Below, piece after piece: positions 19,785-29,229 of a stretch of DNA of 64,000 bases. The notes below the pieces were generated by a model. That model had not been told where the DNA came from and searched no databases. It saw only the letters and a program-made list of their open reading frames with translations. Origin of the DNA: Bartonella koehlerae C-29 (GTDB taxonomy: Bacteria > Pseudomonadota > Alphaproteobacteria > Rhizobiales > Rhizobiaceae); the NCBI RefSeq assembly GCF_000706625.1, contig NZ_KL407334.1, forward strand, positions 213,771-277,770, in the 5' to 3' direction. Position 1 is the stretch's first letter; each line of letters begins with the position of its first letter. The position numbers and the translations under genes are program-made.

Positions 19785-19875
19785 AATGACATCCGAGAAC
19801 GCATCGCGCCGTCGGATGTTGACCTCTGAGATCTCTTTATACCCTATACTGGGGTCTCAGTCGGTGGCTCCAAGT
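19785..19875 (-). promoter_or_regulatory. Structured RNA leader upstream of ffh
   Basis: On the minus strand two hairpins precede ffh. The first has arms CTGAGA/TCTCAG (19855-19860 with 19826-19831) enclosing a CCC/GGG inner stem. The second has eight perfect pairs, ACATCCGA/TCGGATGT (19812-19819 with 19789-19796). The second stem ends about 38 bases before the ffh start and has no following T-run, so it is not a simple terminator. A conserved RNA motif upstream of ffh has been proposed in alphaproteobacteria; I cannot confirm by eye that this is it. Confidence 0.5.
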
Positions 19876-19977
19876 TAATTTTGTCACTGAAAGCTTGCCC
19901 TTTCAAACAATAAAACCCCCACTTTGTCAAGATTTATCATACAATACCTTTTGTACGAAACAAAAAGGCAGCAGACA

Positions 19978-20634
19978 TTACTCCTCAAGATTCCCCACCT
20001 CAACACGCATAAAATGACCTGTTTCTTGTTCCATACTCCATAATTCACCGCTCGAGATATCAAACCAAACCCCGTGCAACGTCAAAATACCTTGGTCTTT
20101 ACGCGCCTTTATCCAGGGAAATGTTTCTAAATTTTTCAACGAATAACGAATAGAAAGTCTCTCTAATGCGGTCTGCTGCTCTAAAGGGGGCAACAACTTG
20201 TTTTCAACAACTGTTTGTGCGGCTGGTGTTAAAAGACTTATCCATTGACCAATAAAATCATTTGAAGATAAAGACTTGCACGTTCCCTCAAGAGCAGTAC
20301 TCACCCCCCCACAATGGGCATGACCAAAAACAACAATATGCTTCACCTCAAGCAATTGGACAGCGTATTCAATCGCTGCTGACGTTGCATGATACTGATT
20401 ATCAGGAGAAAAAGGAGGAACCAAATTTGCCACGTTGCGCAGCGTAAAAATTTCACCTGGTTTAGCATCAAAAATCGTTTCTGGTACTGCCCGCGAATCA
20501 CAACAAGCAATAACCAAAATTTCAGGTTTCTGACCCTCTATTGCCAATTGCTGATAACGTGCCGTTTTATACAAAAAATGATCTTTTATAAAAGACCGGT
20601 AACCACTTAAGAGTCTTTCTGGTAAATGCATCAT
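19978..20634 (-). CDS. Beta-class carbonic anhydrase
   Basis: The enzyme interconverts carbon dioxide and bicarbonate, feeding carboxylases such as acetyl-CoA carboxylase. This 218-residue protein shows the beta-class zinc ligands and catalytic dyad: CCDSRAVP (Cys and the Asp-Arg pair, about residues 44-51) and HAHCGGV (His and Cys, about 105-111). ITLRNVANLVPP-like sequence follows the first motif. It starts at the ATG at 20634 or at the second ATG one codon on. It stands alone between the ffh leader and the divergent glutamate dehydrogenase gene. Confidence 0.94.
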   Translation of the reverse strand: MMHLPERLLSGYRSFIKDHFLYKTARYQQLAIEGQKPEILVIACCDSRAVPETIFDAKPGEIFTLRNVANLVPPFSPDNQYHATSAAIEYAVQLLEVKHIVVFGHAHCGGVSTALEGTCKSLSSNDFIGQWISLLTPAAQTVVENKLLPPLEQQTALERLSIRYSLKNLETFPWIKARKDQGILTLHGVWFDISSGELWSMEQETGHFMRVEVGNLEE

Positions 20635-20873
20635 TTGATATTCACTTTCATTTTATCTCTTTAAAAAAAAAAACAGACTACTAACATACAAAAGCACTAA
20701 ATAATGTCCTTTCATCGAGCAAAATATTTCCATAAAACAGCAAATTATTACTGTAAATGAAAGAAACACCTTTATCCTCTCCTAATAAAGAACTATTCTC
20801 CTTAGAATGAAACTGTTACACTTTGAAGAAATAAAGAGCAACACTACAGAGAATGATAAAATGATCTGCTGCT

Positions 20874-23800
20874 GTGAAAGAAGAGATCCATAAGAGCAAA
20901 AAAGGGAAGAGTATTGTGTTAAAACAAAAAATATCAGAAACAAAAAATAACCAAGATGAAATAGAAAAAATCCTTTTTGCTCACACCGATAAAGAAGATA
21001 TCGCCTGTTACGAAAGTACGGAACTCCAAAAAGCCACGCTCACCGCCATTGACGCTTTTAATCTTCATCAAGCAGGCAAAAGTATTATCTGTTTTGAACA
21101 AAATTTGACCCGTAAGAATAAACCTATAACTGTTATCACGCTGGTAAATGATAACAAACCTTTTCTTCTTGATTCTATCTTGAATATATTCAATCAGCAC
21201 AAAAATCACATTTACTTGATTGCACATCCCGTCCTTGATTGTGGCTCGGGACAACGCATCAGTTTGATGCAAATCCATATTGAATCCTTAAATGAACAGC
21301 AGATACAAAAGCTCAAAGAAGAGATTGCCTTAATCCTTGAACAGGTCAATGCCGCTGTACAAGACTGGCAACCAATGCTTGAAGAAGTGAGAAAGCATAT
21401 TCATGCCTATCAAACAAACCTGCCTGCACACTACAAACAAGAGGGTGAAAAAGCCATTGAATTTCTCAATTGGTTGATGGACGATAATTTCATCTTTCTT
21501 GGCATGCGCACTTATAACTTCATCAAAGACCAAGAACCCTCAAAAGCTTTTACACCCAGCAACCTTGAACTGGGCATTCTCACCGATGCTTCTATTCGTA
21601 TTATTGGCGATGCAGGCGTGAAAGAACCTCCCCAAGAAATCCTGTCCTTTATGAAAAATGATAACCTACTTATTGTGACAAAAGCTAACAGCCGTTCAAA
21701 AATTCACCGTTCCGTTTGGCTCGATTATATCGGCCTTAAAATCTTTGATAAAAAAAACAAACTTTGTGGAGAATTACGCATTGTAGGGCTGTTCACTTCC
21801 TCAGCTTATACATGCTCTATTTTGCAAATCCCTTTCTTAAAAGAAAAAGCCAAAACTATCATCCAACGCCTTGGACATAATCGTGCCGACTATTCTGGCA
21901 AAGCACTCATCAGTGTTTTAGAAACCTATCCAAGAGATGAAATGTTTCGCTCTGACATTGACATATTGACAGAAAATGCCAAACTCATCATGCAATTAGA
22001 TGAACGCCCACGTTTGCGCGTGCTTGCTCATACGGATCCTTTTGGGCGCTTTGTTTCGATACTCGTCTATATACCCCGTGATCAATACAGCAGCAACATT
22101 CGCGAAAAAGTTGGTGAATATTTTATTGAGCTCTATAATGGTGATTTTTTTGAGTCCTATCCGTTGTTTTTGGAAAGCACACTCACACGTGTCTATTACA
22201 TTATCCATCGCAAAGGGAGTGAAAGTGCTCCTCTTATTGAGCGCACCAAACTTGAACAGCACGTACGTTCTATAGCACAAAGTTGGGAAGAGAGTGTTCA
22301 AACCATAGCTCTTACCCGCAAAATAACAGAACAACAAACGCGTTTAGCCAGCCAATTTCCCAACAGCTATCGTGACTTATTTTCCACTGAAGATGCCATT
22401 GAAGATGCTGGACATATTTTAAGTCTTCATGATAAAAAACCGCTTTTTGTCACATTTTATCATACCTACAATAAAGAAAAACAAAGTATTTCTCTCCGGC
22501 TCTTTCACCGCCACAAAGCACTAGCTCTTTCCAAACGCGTACCACTCCTTGAAAATATGGGGTTTAGGGTCATTGCTGAACAAACACTTGAATTACCAGA
22601 TGGCAACGGACACTCTGTATATCTTCATAATATGCAACTAGAAAGCACCTTCCAATTTTGTATAGACTGCGAAAAAACCGGTCAAAAATACGCTGAAACA
22701 TTCGAAGCAGTTTGGGCGCAAAACGCAGATAATGATGCTTTTAATGCATTAACCCAAACAGCAGAGCTTGATTGGCGCGAAATTGTCATTTTACGCCATT
22801 ATGGGCGCTATCTCCAACAAGTTGGAATTCCTTATTCACAAGACCGGGTTGCCCAAACTTTAAACACCTATCCTGACATTACTCAAGACCTTTATGCTTT
22901 GTTTCATTTGAAATTTCATCAAAGCCATACAGAAAAAGAACGGGACAAAAACCAACGGGTCATTCAAAAACGTATTGAGGAAAAATTACAAAAAGTATCC
23001 GGTTTAGACGATGATCTTATCTTACGCCGTTATCGTAACCTTATCGATGCAAGTTTACGCACTAATGCCTTTACCCCTCTTGCCAATGGAGATCCACGGC
23101 GTATTTTAGCAACCAAGTTAGATCCACGCCAAATTGAGGACTTACCTGAACCGCGTCCTTATCGAGAAATTTTTGTGTACGGACCAGAAGTTGAAGGTGT
23201 GCATTTACGCTTTGGTCCTATCGCTCGTGGTGGAATCCGTTGGTCAGATCGTGCGCTAGATTACCGCACTGAAGTGCTTAACTTAGTCAAAGCTCAACAG
23301 GTTAAAAATGCGGTTATTGTTCCTGTCGGCGCCAAAGGGGGATTTTACCCTCATCGCCTTCCTCAAACGAATGACCGTGCCGTAATCATAGAAGCCGCAC
23401 GTCAAGCTTATATTGACTTTATCACAGCTTTACTTTCCATCACCGACAATCTGATTAATGGTAAAAGAAGCACACCCAAAAATGTTATCTGTCATGATGA
23501 TAATGACCCCTATTTTGTTGTCGCTGCCGACAAAGGTACCGCAACCTTTTCTGATACAGCCAATACCATCAGCCAAGAAAACCACTTTTGGCTTGATGAT
23601 GCTTTTGCCTCTGGAGGGTCAGCAGGCTATGATCACAAAGACATCGGAATTACAGCTAAAGGTGCGTGGGAAGCAGTTAAAAGACATTTTCGAGAATCAT
23701 TTAATCACGATATCCAAACAATCCCCTTTACCTGTATCGGGGTTGGCGATATGTCCGGTGATGTTTTCGGCAATGGAATGTTGCTTTCTAAACAAACCAA

Positions 23801-25625
23801 GCTTATCGCGGCCTTTGATCACCGCGATATCTTTATCGACCCAGATCCTAATATAGCTGAAAGCTATACAGAGCGTATGCGACTCTTTCAACTCCCTCGT
23901 TCTAGCTGGCAGGATTACGATCAAACAAAATTATCAAAGGGTGGTGGTATCTTCTCACGTACAGCAAAAACCATTACTCTATCACCCGAGGCAGCGAAAG
24001 CCATTGGCTTTGCAAAACAAACAGGAACACCCTTTGAAATTATCTCTGCACTTCTCAAAGCACCTGTTGATCTTTTATGGTTTGGCGGCATTGGTACTTA
24101 TATCCGTGCAACAACAGAAACCGACGCACAAGTAGGAGACCGTGCGAATGATGCACTACGAATCACCGGTGAACAAGTGCGTGCAAAAGTTATTGGTGAG
24201 GGCGCTAATCTTGGCGTTACACAACGTGGTCGAATTGAATATGTGTTAAATGGTGGACGATGCAATACGGATGCCATTGATAATTCCGCAGGCGTTAATT
24301 GTTCAGATGTTGAGGTGAATATCAAAATTGTTCTGGCATCAGCACTTCGTGCAAAAACGCTTACCCGCGAAACACGCGATGAACTCTTGAAAAAAATGAC
24401 TCCCCAAGTTGAGAAGTTAGTCCTGCGTAACAATTATTTGCAAACACTTGCTCTTTCCTTGGCTGAAAGTCAAAGCACTACGGATTTACCTTATCAAATA
24501 CGCTTTATGCATGATTTGGAACAGAAAAAGCTTCTGGATCGTAGAGTTGAAATTCTTCCTGATGAGCAAATTTTACATCAAAGGATAAGTCAAGGACAAG
24601 GACTTATTCGTCCAGAACTCGCTGTTCTTTTGGCTTATGCTAAGCTAACCCTACAAGAAGAAATCGCCCACAGCCCCATCGTTGATGATCGTTATTTTGA
24701 TACAATTTTGTTGGACTATTTCCCAACTCAAATTCAAACAAGCTTTGAGAAAGAAATCATTCATCATCAGTTGCGTCGTAATATTATTGCAACACTGATT
24801 GCCAACGATATTGTAAATCGAGGAGGATCGACCTTTGTTAATCGCCTACAAGATGCAACAGAACAAAAAATAGAAAATATTATTCGTGTTTTCATCGTAC
24901 TCCGTGATGGTTTTGACATTCCTCAATTGTCTAACCAAATTGATAAACTTGATAATAAGTTACCCGGTCTTATTCAAAACAAGCTCTACGCGGCAATAAC
25001 CTCCATGCTTTTTGAAGCAACCAATTGGGGCTTACGCAATATGGACCTCTCTGTTTCCTTAGAAGAACTTATAAAAACAATGAAGCAAGCCCGGGAGATT
25101 ATTGAAAAACAGCTTATAAATTTAAAAGATAAAGATATTAATCAAAAAGTTCATGAGAAAACAATACAATATAGCAAAGAGGGAGCACCAGAAGCTTTAG
25201 CAAAACAATTGGCTCTCTTGGAAGCTGCTTCAATAATTTGTGATATTTCTTTAATTGCCAAACAAAGCAACAGCGATCTTATTAAAACTGCAGAGATATA
25301 TTTCTCACTTGCTCAAATCATTCGCACAAACCGCATTCATGAAGCGAGTCAAACAATTCCTGTGCTTGATTATTATGATAATATGGCCTTAAACCAAACT
25401 AAAGCAAATATTACCGAAAGTTTACGGCAAATTGTTATGAAAATCCTAAAAAACTATGGAGAAAAAGACAATCCGTTCGCAACCTGGAGCACAACAGAAA
25501 AGGATCATATTGACAATGTAACAAATCGCATTAGTCCCCTCATTGAAAGTGATCTCAACATTTCTCGTTTTATCTTTGTAGCAGGATTGATTTCACAACT
25601 TCAAAATACTGCTTTTCAAATTTAA
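20874..25625 (+). CDS. NAD-specific glutamate dehydrogenase, large (about 180 kDa) type
   Basis: This very large enzyme (1583 residues) oxidatively deaminates glutamate to 2-oxoglutarate, letting the cell use amino acids as carbon source, which suits a bacterium living on host amino acids. Size and order match the alphaproteobacterial NAD-GDH: a long N-terminal regulatory region with ACT-like segments (to about 700), then the catalytic core. The core has RFGPIARGGIRWSDR, the substrate-lysine motif PVGAKGGF (about residue 822), GVGDMSGDVFGNGML for the dinucleotide site, and GEGANLG. The start is uncertain: a GTG at 20874 is the longest choice and a GTG at 20916 preceded by GGAAGAG is also plausible. 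Its last codons overlap the convergent DUF2125 gene by 4 bp. Confidence 0.95.
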   Translation: MKEEIHKSKKGKSIVLKQKISETKNNQDEIEKILFAHTDKEDIACYESTELQKATLTAIDAFNLHQAGKSIICFEQNLTRKNKPITVITLVNDNKPFLLDSILNIFNQHKNHIYLIAHPVLDCGSGQRISLMQIHIESLNEQQIQKLKEEIALILEQVNAAVQDWQPMLEEVRKHIHAYQTNLPAHYKQEGEKAIEFLNWLMDDNFIFLGMRTYNFIKDQEPSKAFTPSNLELGILTDASIRIIGDAGVKEPPQEILSFMKNDNLLIVTKANSRSKIHRSVWLDYIGLKIFDKKNKLCGELRIVGLFTSSAYTCSILQIPFLKEKAKTIIQRLGHNRADYSGKALISVLETYPRDEMFRSDIDILTENAKLIMQLDERPRLRVLAHTDPFGRFVSILVYIPRDQYSSNIREKVGEYFIELYNGDFFESYPLFLESTLTRVYYIIHRKGSESAPLIERTKLEQHVRSIAQSWEESVQTIALTRKITEQQTRLASQFPNSYRDLFSTEDAIEDAGHILSLHDKKPLFVTFYHTYNKEKQSISLRLFHRHKALALSKRVPLLENMGFRVIAEQTLELPDGNGHSVYLHNMQLESTFQFCIDCEKTGQKYAETFEAVWAQNADNDAFNALTQTAELDWREIVILRHYGRYLQQVGIPYSQDRVAQTLNTYPDITQDLYALFHLKFHQSHTEKERDKNQRVIQKRIEEKLQKVSGLDDDLILRRYRNLIDASLRTNAFTPLANGDPRRILATKLDPRQIEDLPEPRPYREIFVYGPEVEGVHLRFGPIARGGIRWSDRALDYRTEVLNLVKAQQVKNAVIVPVGAKGGFYPHRLPQTNDRAVIIEAARQAYIDFITALLSITDNLINGKRSTPKNVICHDDNDPYFVVAADKGTATFSDTANTISQENHFWLDDAFASGGSAGYDHKDIGITAKGAWEAVKRHFRESFNHDIQTIPFTCIGVGDMSGDVFGNGMLLSKQTKLIAAFDHRDIFIDPDPNIAESYTERMRLFQLPRSSWQDYDQTKLSKGGGIFSRTAKTITLSPEAAKAIGFAKQTGTPFEIISALLKAPVDLLWFGGIGTYIRATTETDAQVGDRANDALRITGEQVRAKVIGEGANLGVTQRGRIEYVLNGGRCNTDAIDNSAGVNCSDVEVNIKIVLASALRAKTLTRETRDELLKKMTPQVEKLVLRNNYLQTLALSLAESQSTTDLPYQIRFMHDLEQKKLLDRRVEILPDEQILHQRISQGQGLIRPELAVLLAYAKLTLQEEIAHSPIVDDRYFDTILLDYFPTQIQTSFEKEIIHHQLRRNIIATLIANDIVNRGGSTFVNRLQDATEQKIENIIRVFIVLRDGFDIPQLSNQIDKLDNKLPGLIQNKLYAAITSMLFEATNWGLRNMDLSVSLEELIKTMKQAREIIEKQLINLKDKDINQKVHEKTIQYSKEGAPEALAKQLALLEAASIICDISLIAKQSNSDLIKTAEIYFSLAQIIRTNRIHEASQTIPVLDYYDNMALNQTKANITESLRQIVMKILKNYGEKDNPFATWSTTEKDHIDNVTNRISPLIESDLNISRFIFVAGLISQLQNTAFQI

Positions 25626-26769
25626 AGTGGTGCAAGACGGCCAAGTTTAAAAAAACCCAGTTTTGCCCACCCATGGCTAATCAACAAGGGAAGAACGGGG
25701 TTGCCATCTGCATTTTTAGGCATAGCGCCCAAAATAAAAAATAACGCTTGAAGATTGTTGGCATGGAGGGGAAACAAACGCTGCATAGTCGTCAAAAGCT
25801 CTGTGTGCTGAATAAAGGCAAGTTCAAATTCTGCTGTCAAATATCCTTCATCATCAATGGAAAAAGGTCCACTTATACGCAGCGTACCACCTGTATGAAA
25901 AATCAATTCAGCGTGCTTTAAAAGACCACTTTTCCCATACAAACGATGTTTCCAATTGTCTTCACCATTTGTATCAAACAGACTGGACACATCATTGAGA
26001 ATCCATTTTAAATTGCCATCAATTTTTGGAAAATTAATAAATTCAGGTGTAATAAACACAGAAGCATCAAAAGCATCGAAAGTAATATGCCCTGATAAAT
26101 TATTTTTCTCGTTCTTAAGATCAAGCCGCACAAATTCAGCAGTTATTTTTGGGGGCACCTTTTTTTGTTCTAACAGATGCACAATTGTATCATCAGTATT
26201 TTCTAAAAATGTCTGACTTTCAATACTTTCTTGCATAACATTTTTATCTACTGTCTGTGATTGCGGTGCTTCGTGAAATTTCTGATCTCTAAGGGACGAT
26301 GCAACGGGAAAAATTTCAAGCCCTTCAGCCATAAGCTTAAATGTCTTACCAGCTCCCCCCCAATAAGGATCTGTCCCAATCACCAAATTATGCCAACGTG
26401 ACATTATGGGATTTTTTCCAAATAAAACAAATGATGCAGGAGAATGAACTTCTACCTCTATCCAATGAGGTACATAAATTGGTGCACTAATGGTTAAATG
26501 TGCAGTTGATAAAGAAAAACCGTACAACGGCCAAGCAAATTGAAATTGATCACAAACAACACCGATCCGTAAAGGATAACCATTCTTGCGCATACGTTCG
26601 CATATAGCCATCATGTCACGAGCAGATACTCTTGCAAGAACACTGGAAAGACGCTCTTCTATTTTACGTGAAAAAAAAACCAGACTGAACTATAAATGAG
26701 TATCAGAACAAGACAAAACATTCCACAAAGTAAACGGCTCAAAAAAAGATTTTTCCGGAATAATGTCAA
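25622..26769 (-). pseudogene. DUF2125 protein with a frameshift in a nine-T tract
   Basis: The longest frame (25622-26614, 330 residues) lacks the N-terminal membrane anchor expected of DUF2125 proteins. The anchor is found upstream in another frame: LFLSRLLCGMFCLVLILIYS then SVWFFF (about 26660-26760). The two frames join at a run of nine T residues (26672-26680 on the minus strand); ten, or seven, would give one continuous protein reading KIEERLSSVLARVSARDM into MAICERMRKNGYPLRIG. The C-terminal part is intact and includes a conserved C-terminal SHGWAKLGF. The start of the anchor part is unclear (TTG at 26769 is one option). It could be a true pseudogene, a slippage-controlled gene or a sequencing error. 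The neighbouring GATase gene is also broken. Confidence 0.75.
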
Positions 26770-26843
26770 TTGAGAGAATGTAAACAAAATGAAAACTCCC
26801 CTTATTTCATGATAACAATCGATATAGTCATACTTCTTAACAT

Positions 26844-27582
26844 TCACACGCACGCCGTTGACACACAAAAAATCTGTTGTAATGCATTTTCAAACCATTG
26901 GCTCAAAGCTTGATCATAGATTAAACGACCTTTCAAATGTACTGAAGCGGGCTGAGCACCTTTTTCAGTTAATTTTTGTGTTGAACGCACAACCAAACGC
27001 CGCATCATGGCCCGTGTGAATTCAATATGAAATTGCAAGCCCCATGCATTATGTCCATAACGGAAGGCTTGTGTAGGATATGTATGACCTGTTGTCAAAA
27101 GCATTGTCTCTTGAGGTAAATCATAAATACATTCATCATGAAAATGATAGACTATTTCTGGCCAATTCATCAATGCCTTGCCCTGTGAAGTTGCTGCTTC
27201 CAGCGGATACCAACCAACCTCAACAGTTTCATCATTTCTTGTACAAACACACCCCCTTAGATTTCGTGCTAACATTTGCGCTCCAAGACAAATACACCAA
27301 AAAGGTTTATTCTCTTTCAACACCAAAGAAATCCAATCAATTTGCTCATCGATATAGGCTTTCTTGTCATTCACACTCATTAGCCCCCTAAAATGACGAC
27401 ACCGACATAATGCTTAACGTATTGGGAAGTTTCTGCCCTAAAATAGGACAGTAAATATCAAGAACAAAATCACTTTGATGCAAAAATTTTCCCAAACTAC
27501 CAGTATAGATAGATTGGCGATGAATAATGACGGCAATCCTTAGTCTGCTATTTCTTTGCTTTTTACCAGGACATCTTTGCAT
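26844..27582 (-). pseudogene. Class I glutamine amidotransferase-like gene with two frameshifts
   Basis: The longest frame (26844-27380, 178 residues) is the C-terminal three quarters of a GATase1-like protein. It has the nucleophile-elbow region CICLGAQMLARNL (nucleophile Cys) and the downstream WGLQFHIEFT histidine-glutamate region. The missing N-terminus is in two other frames: IAVIIHRQSIYTGSLG (about 27490-27540) and HYVGVVILGG (about 27386-27413). Joining them needs one extra base near 27412 and one extra G in the GGGGG run at 27384-27388. No good start codon precedes the first piece. The remaining fragment could in theory be translated from the ATG at 27380, but it would lack the first strand of the fold. 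Confidence 0.78.
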
Positions 27583-27685
27583 CACAAACACGTGTCTCAA
27601 CCAATCACTTCTGCAGCTATATAAAACTTCATTTTTGAAGCACTAGAGAATAATTTCAATACAGAATATTCACTGTAGCACCTTT

Positions 27686-29218
27686 TTAAAATAACCGAAA
27701 TTTCTTTTTCGACAAAAACGCATCCTCATCTATTTTAACTCCTGGATCATCAACATTTAAGCGGATTGGATTAGATTCCCCTGTATCTTGTTTATTTGTC
27801 TGTGCATGATGCAAAAGATCAACTTTTACAGAGGGAGATTCTTCTAGCATGTCACCTTCAACAACAGCATTTTTATCCACGCTATCTTCTTGGTCTTTTT
27901 TTGTCAGCATAAGAGTATCAGCCTCTAATGTGAGAGGAGGCATAGAGGGAGGCGCTCTCCATTCAAAGCAACCCAAACGTCGACTTATTGGAGAAACAAC
28001 TGCCCAAGAAGAAAAAATAGCACCGTCACACATCCACACTGGATCACGTTCAGCACGCAGTGCCAAAGAAAGCCATTGCCGCACTGCAGCCTGATTATTA
28101 CCCTGTGCTTCTTCAATATCTGCTAGCAATAAATAAACACTTTCCCTCTTATGATACTGAAGTGCTTTTTGTGCCTGTTCTCTGGCTAATACCCCTTCAC
28201 CGGCATCAAGAGCAGCTTTAGCAATGAGAAAAGTAGATTCAAATGTGTCTTTATTATGAGAAGCAAGCGTCCTAGCTTTTTTCAAGCGCCCAACAGCTCC
28301 TTCTTCTCTTTCAAGATAAAGGGCTCCTAAATCAGGATGAGGCTCTTTTTGCCAAGCTGCAACAATCATTTTATCAGCTTTGCGTATTTCATTTAATTTA
28401 TAAAGAATATCAGCGGCAATCACTGTTATAGGTGTAAAATCAGGCACGAGTTTATGTGCTTTCAAAATAGCCTTACGAGCATCTACAAGGTGCGTCCTCG
28501 ACAAATGAAGAGCCTGCCCACTAAGTAGCAAAGCCTGTAGATGTTGACGCTCTGGAGTTGAACGGACAGAACGCGGTAAAGTTTTTTGCGCTTGTTCAAA
28601 AACATCAAGCGCTTTATCCCAGCTTCCCCCTGCGCTCAACCGATCAAGCACCGCTTGATGCGCCCACAAAAGTGCTGGTGATAAAGTCTGTGCTTCTTGT
28701 GCATATTGTTGTGCTGCTTCATAAGCATTAGTTTTCATAGCTTCACGAAATAAGCCGTAAAGTCCAGCCAACTTTGTCTGTTTTTCCTTTCTCATTTTCT
28801 CATAAATATTAATGGCGCGAGCAGAATTATTCTGCAAAGATAAAATTTGTGCTTGTAAAAGCTTAACCAATGGCTCACGATTTCCTGCAAGATATTTTTC
28901 AACACGTGTCTGCATTTTTTGCGCCTCAACAGTATCGCCAGCAAAAACTGCAAGAAAGCCCTGTGAAAGAGCTTCATAACCGTACTTTTGACGACGTTTA
29001 TAAAAATAATTAGAGAGGGCGTGAGGTACAGAAAAAAGCCACCATAAAAGCACCAAAATTCCAAGAAATAAAAGAAATACACTTAAAGTTGTCAACAATG
29101 AAACGGAAAATCGAAAGTTCGCAACCGTTATGACAAGGGTATCATTGTAATTAGCAATCCACCCAAAAGCTGAGCCGAACAGACATATAACAAAAGTATA
29201 AATCAGAATACGTATCAT
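27686..29218 (-). CDS. hemY: HemY N-terminal domain / TPR membrane protein
   Basis: This 510-residue inner-membrane protein has the HemY arrangement: two N-terminal membrane segments (about 5-25 and 40-65), the conserved FSVPHALSNYFYKRRQKYG-like segment at 66-85, then a long run of tetratricopeptide-type helical repeats (about 90-400) and a hydrophilic tail. Gene order with the Mic60-like gene, 11 bp upstream, is the usual alphaproteobacterial arrangement next to the heme genes hemC/hemD. Those genes are absent here, so the protein is retained without the pathway it is named after. Its biochemical role is not well defined in any species. Confidence 0.9.
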   Translation of the reverse strand: MIRILIYTFVICLFGSAFGWIANYNDTLVITVANFRFSVSLLTTLSVFLLFLGILVLLWWLFSVPHALSNYFYKRRQKYGYEALSQGFLAVFAGDTVEAQKMQTRVEKYLAGNREPLVKLLQAQILSLQNNSARAINIYEKMRKEKQTKLAGLYGLFREAMKTNAYEAAQQYAQEAQTLSPALLWAHQAVLDRLSAGGSWDKALDVFEQAQKTLPRSVRSTPERQHLQALLLSGQALHLSRTHLVDARKAILKAHKLVPDFTPITVIAADILYKLNEIRKADKMIVAAWQKEPHPDLGALYLEREEGAVGRLKKARTLASHNKDTFESTFLIAKAALDAGEGVLAREQAQKALQYHKRESVYLLLADIEEAQGNNQAAVRQWLSLALRAERDPVWMCDGAIFSSWAVVSPISRRLGCFEWRAPPSMPPLTLEADTLMLTKKDQEDSVDKNAVVEGDMLEESPSVKVDLLHHAQTNKQDTGESNPIRLNVDDPGVKIDEDAFLSKKKFRLF

Positions 29219-29229
29219 TTTCAGCCTAT

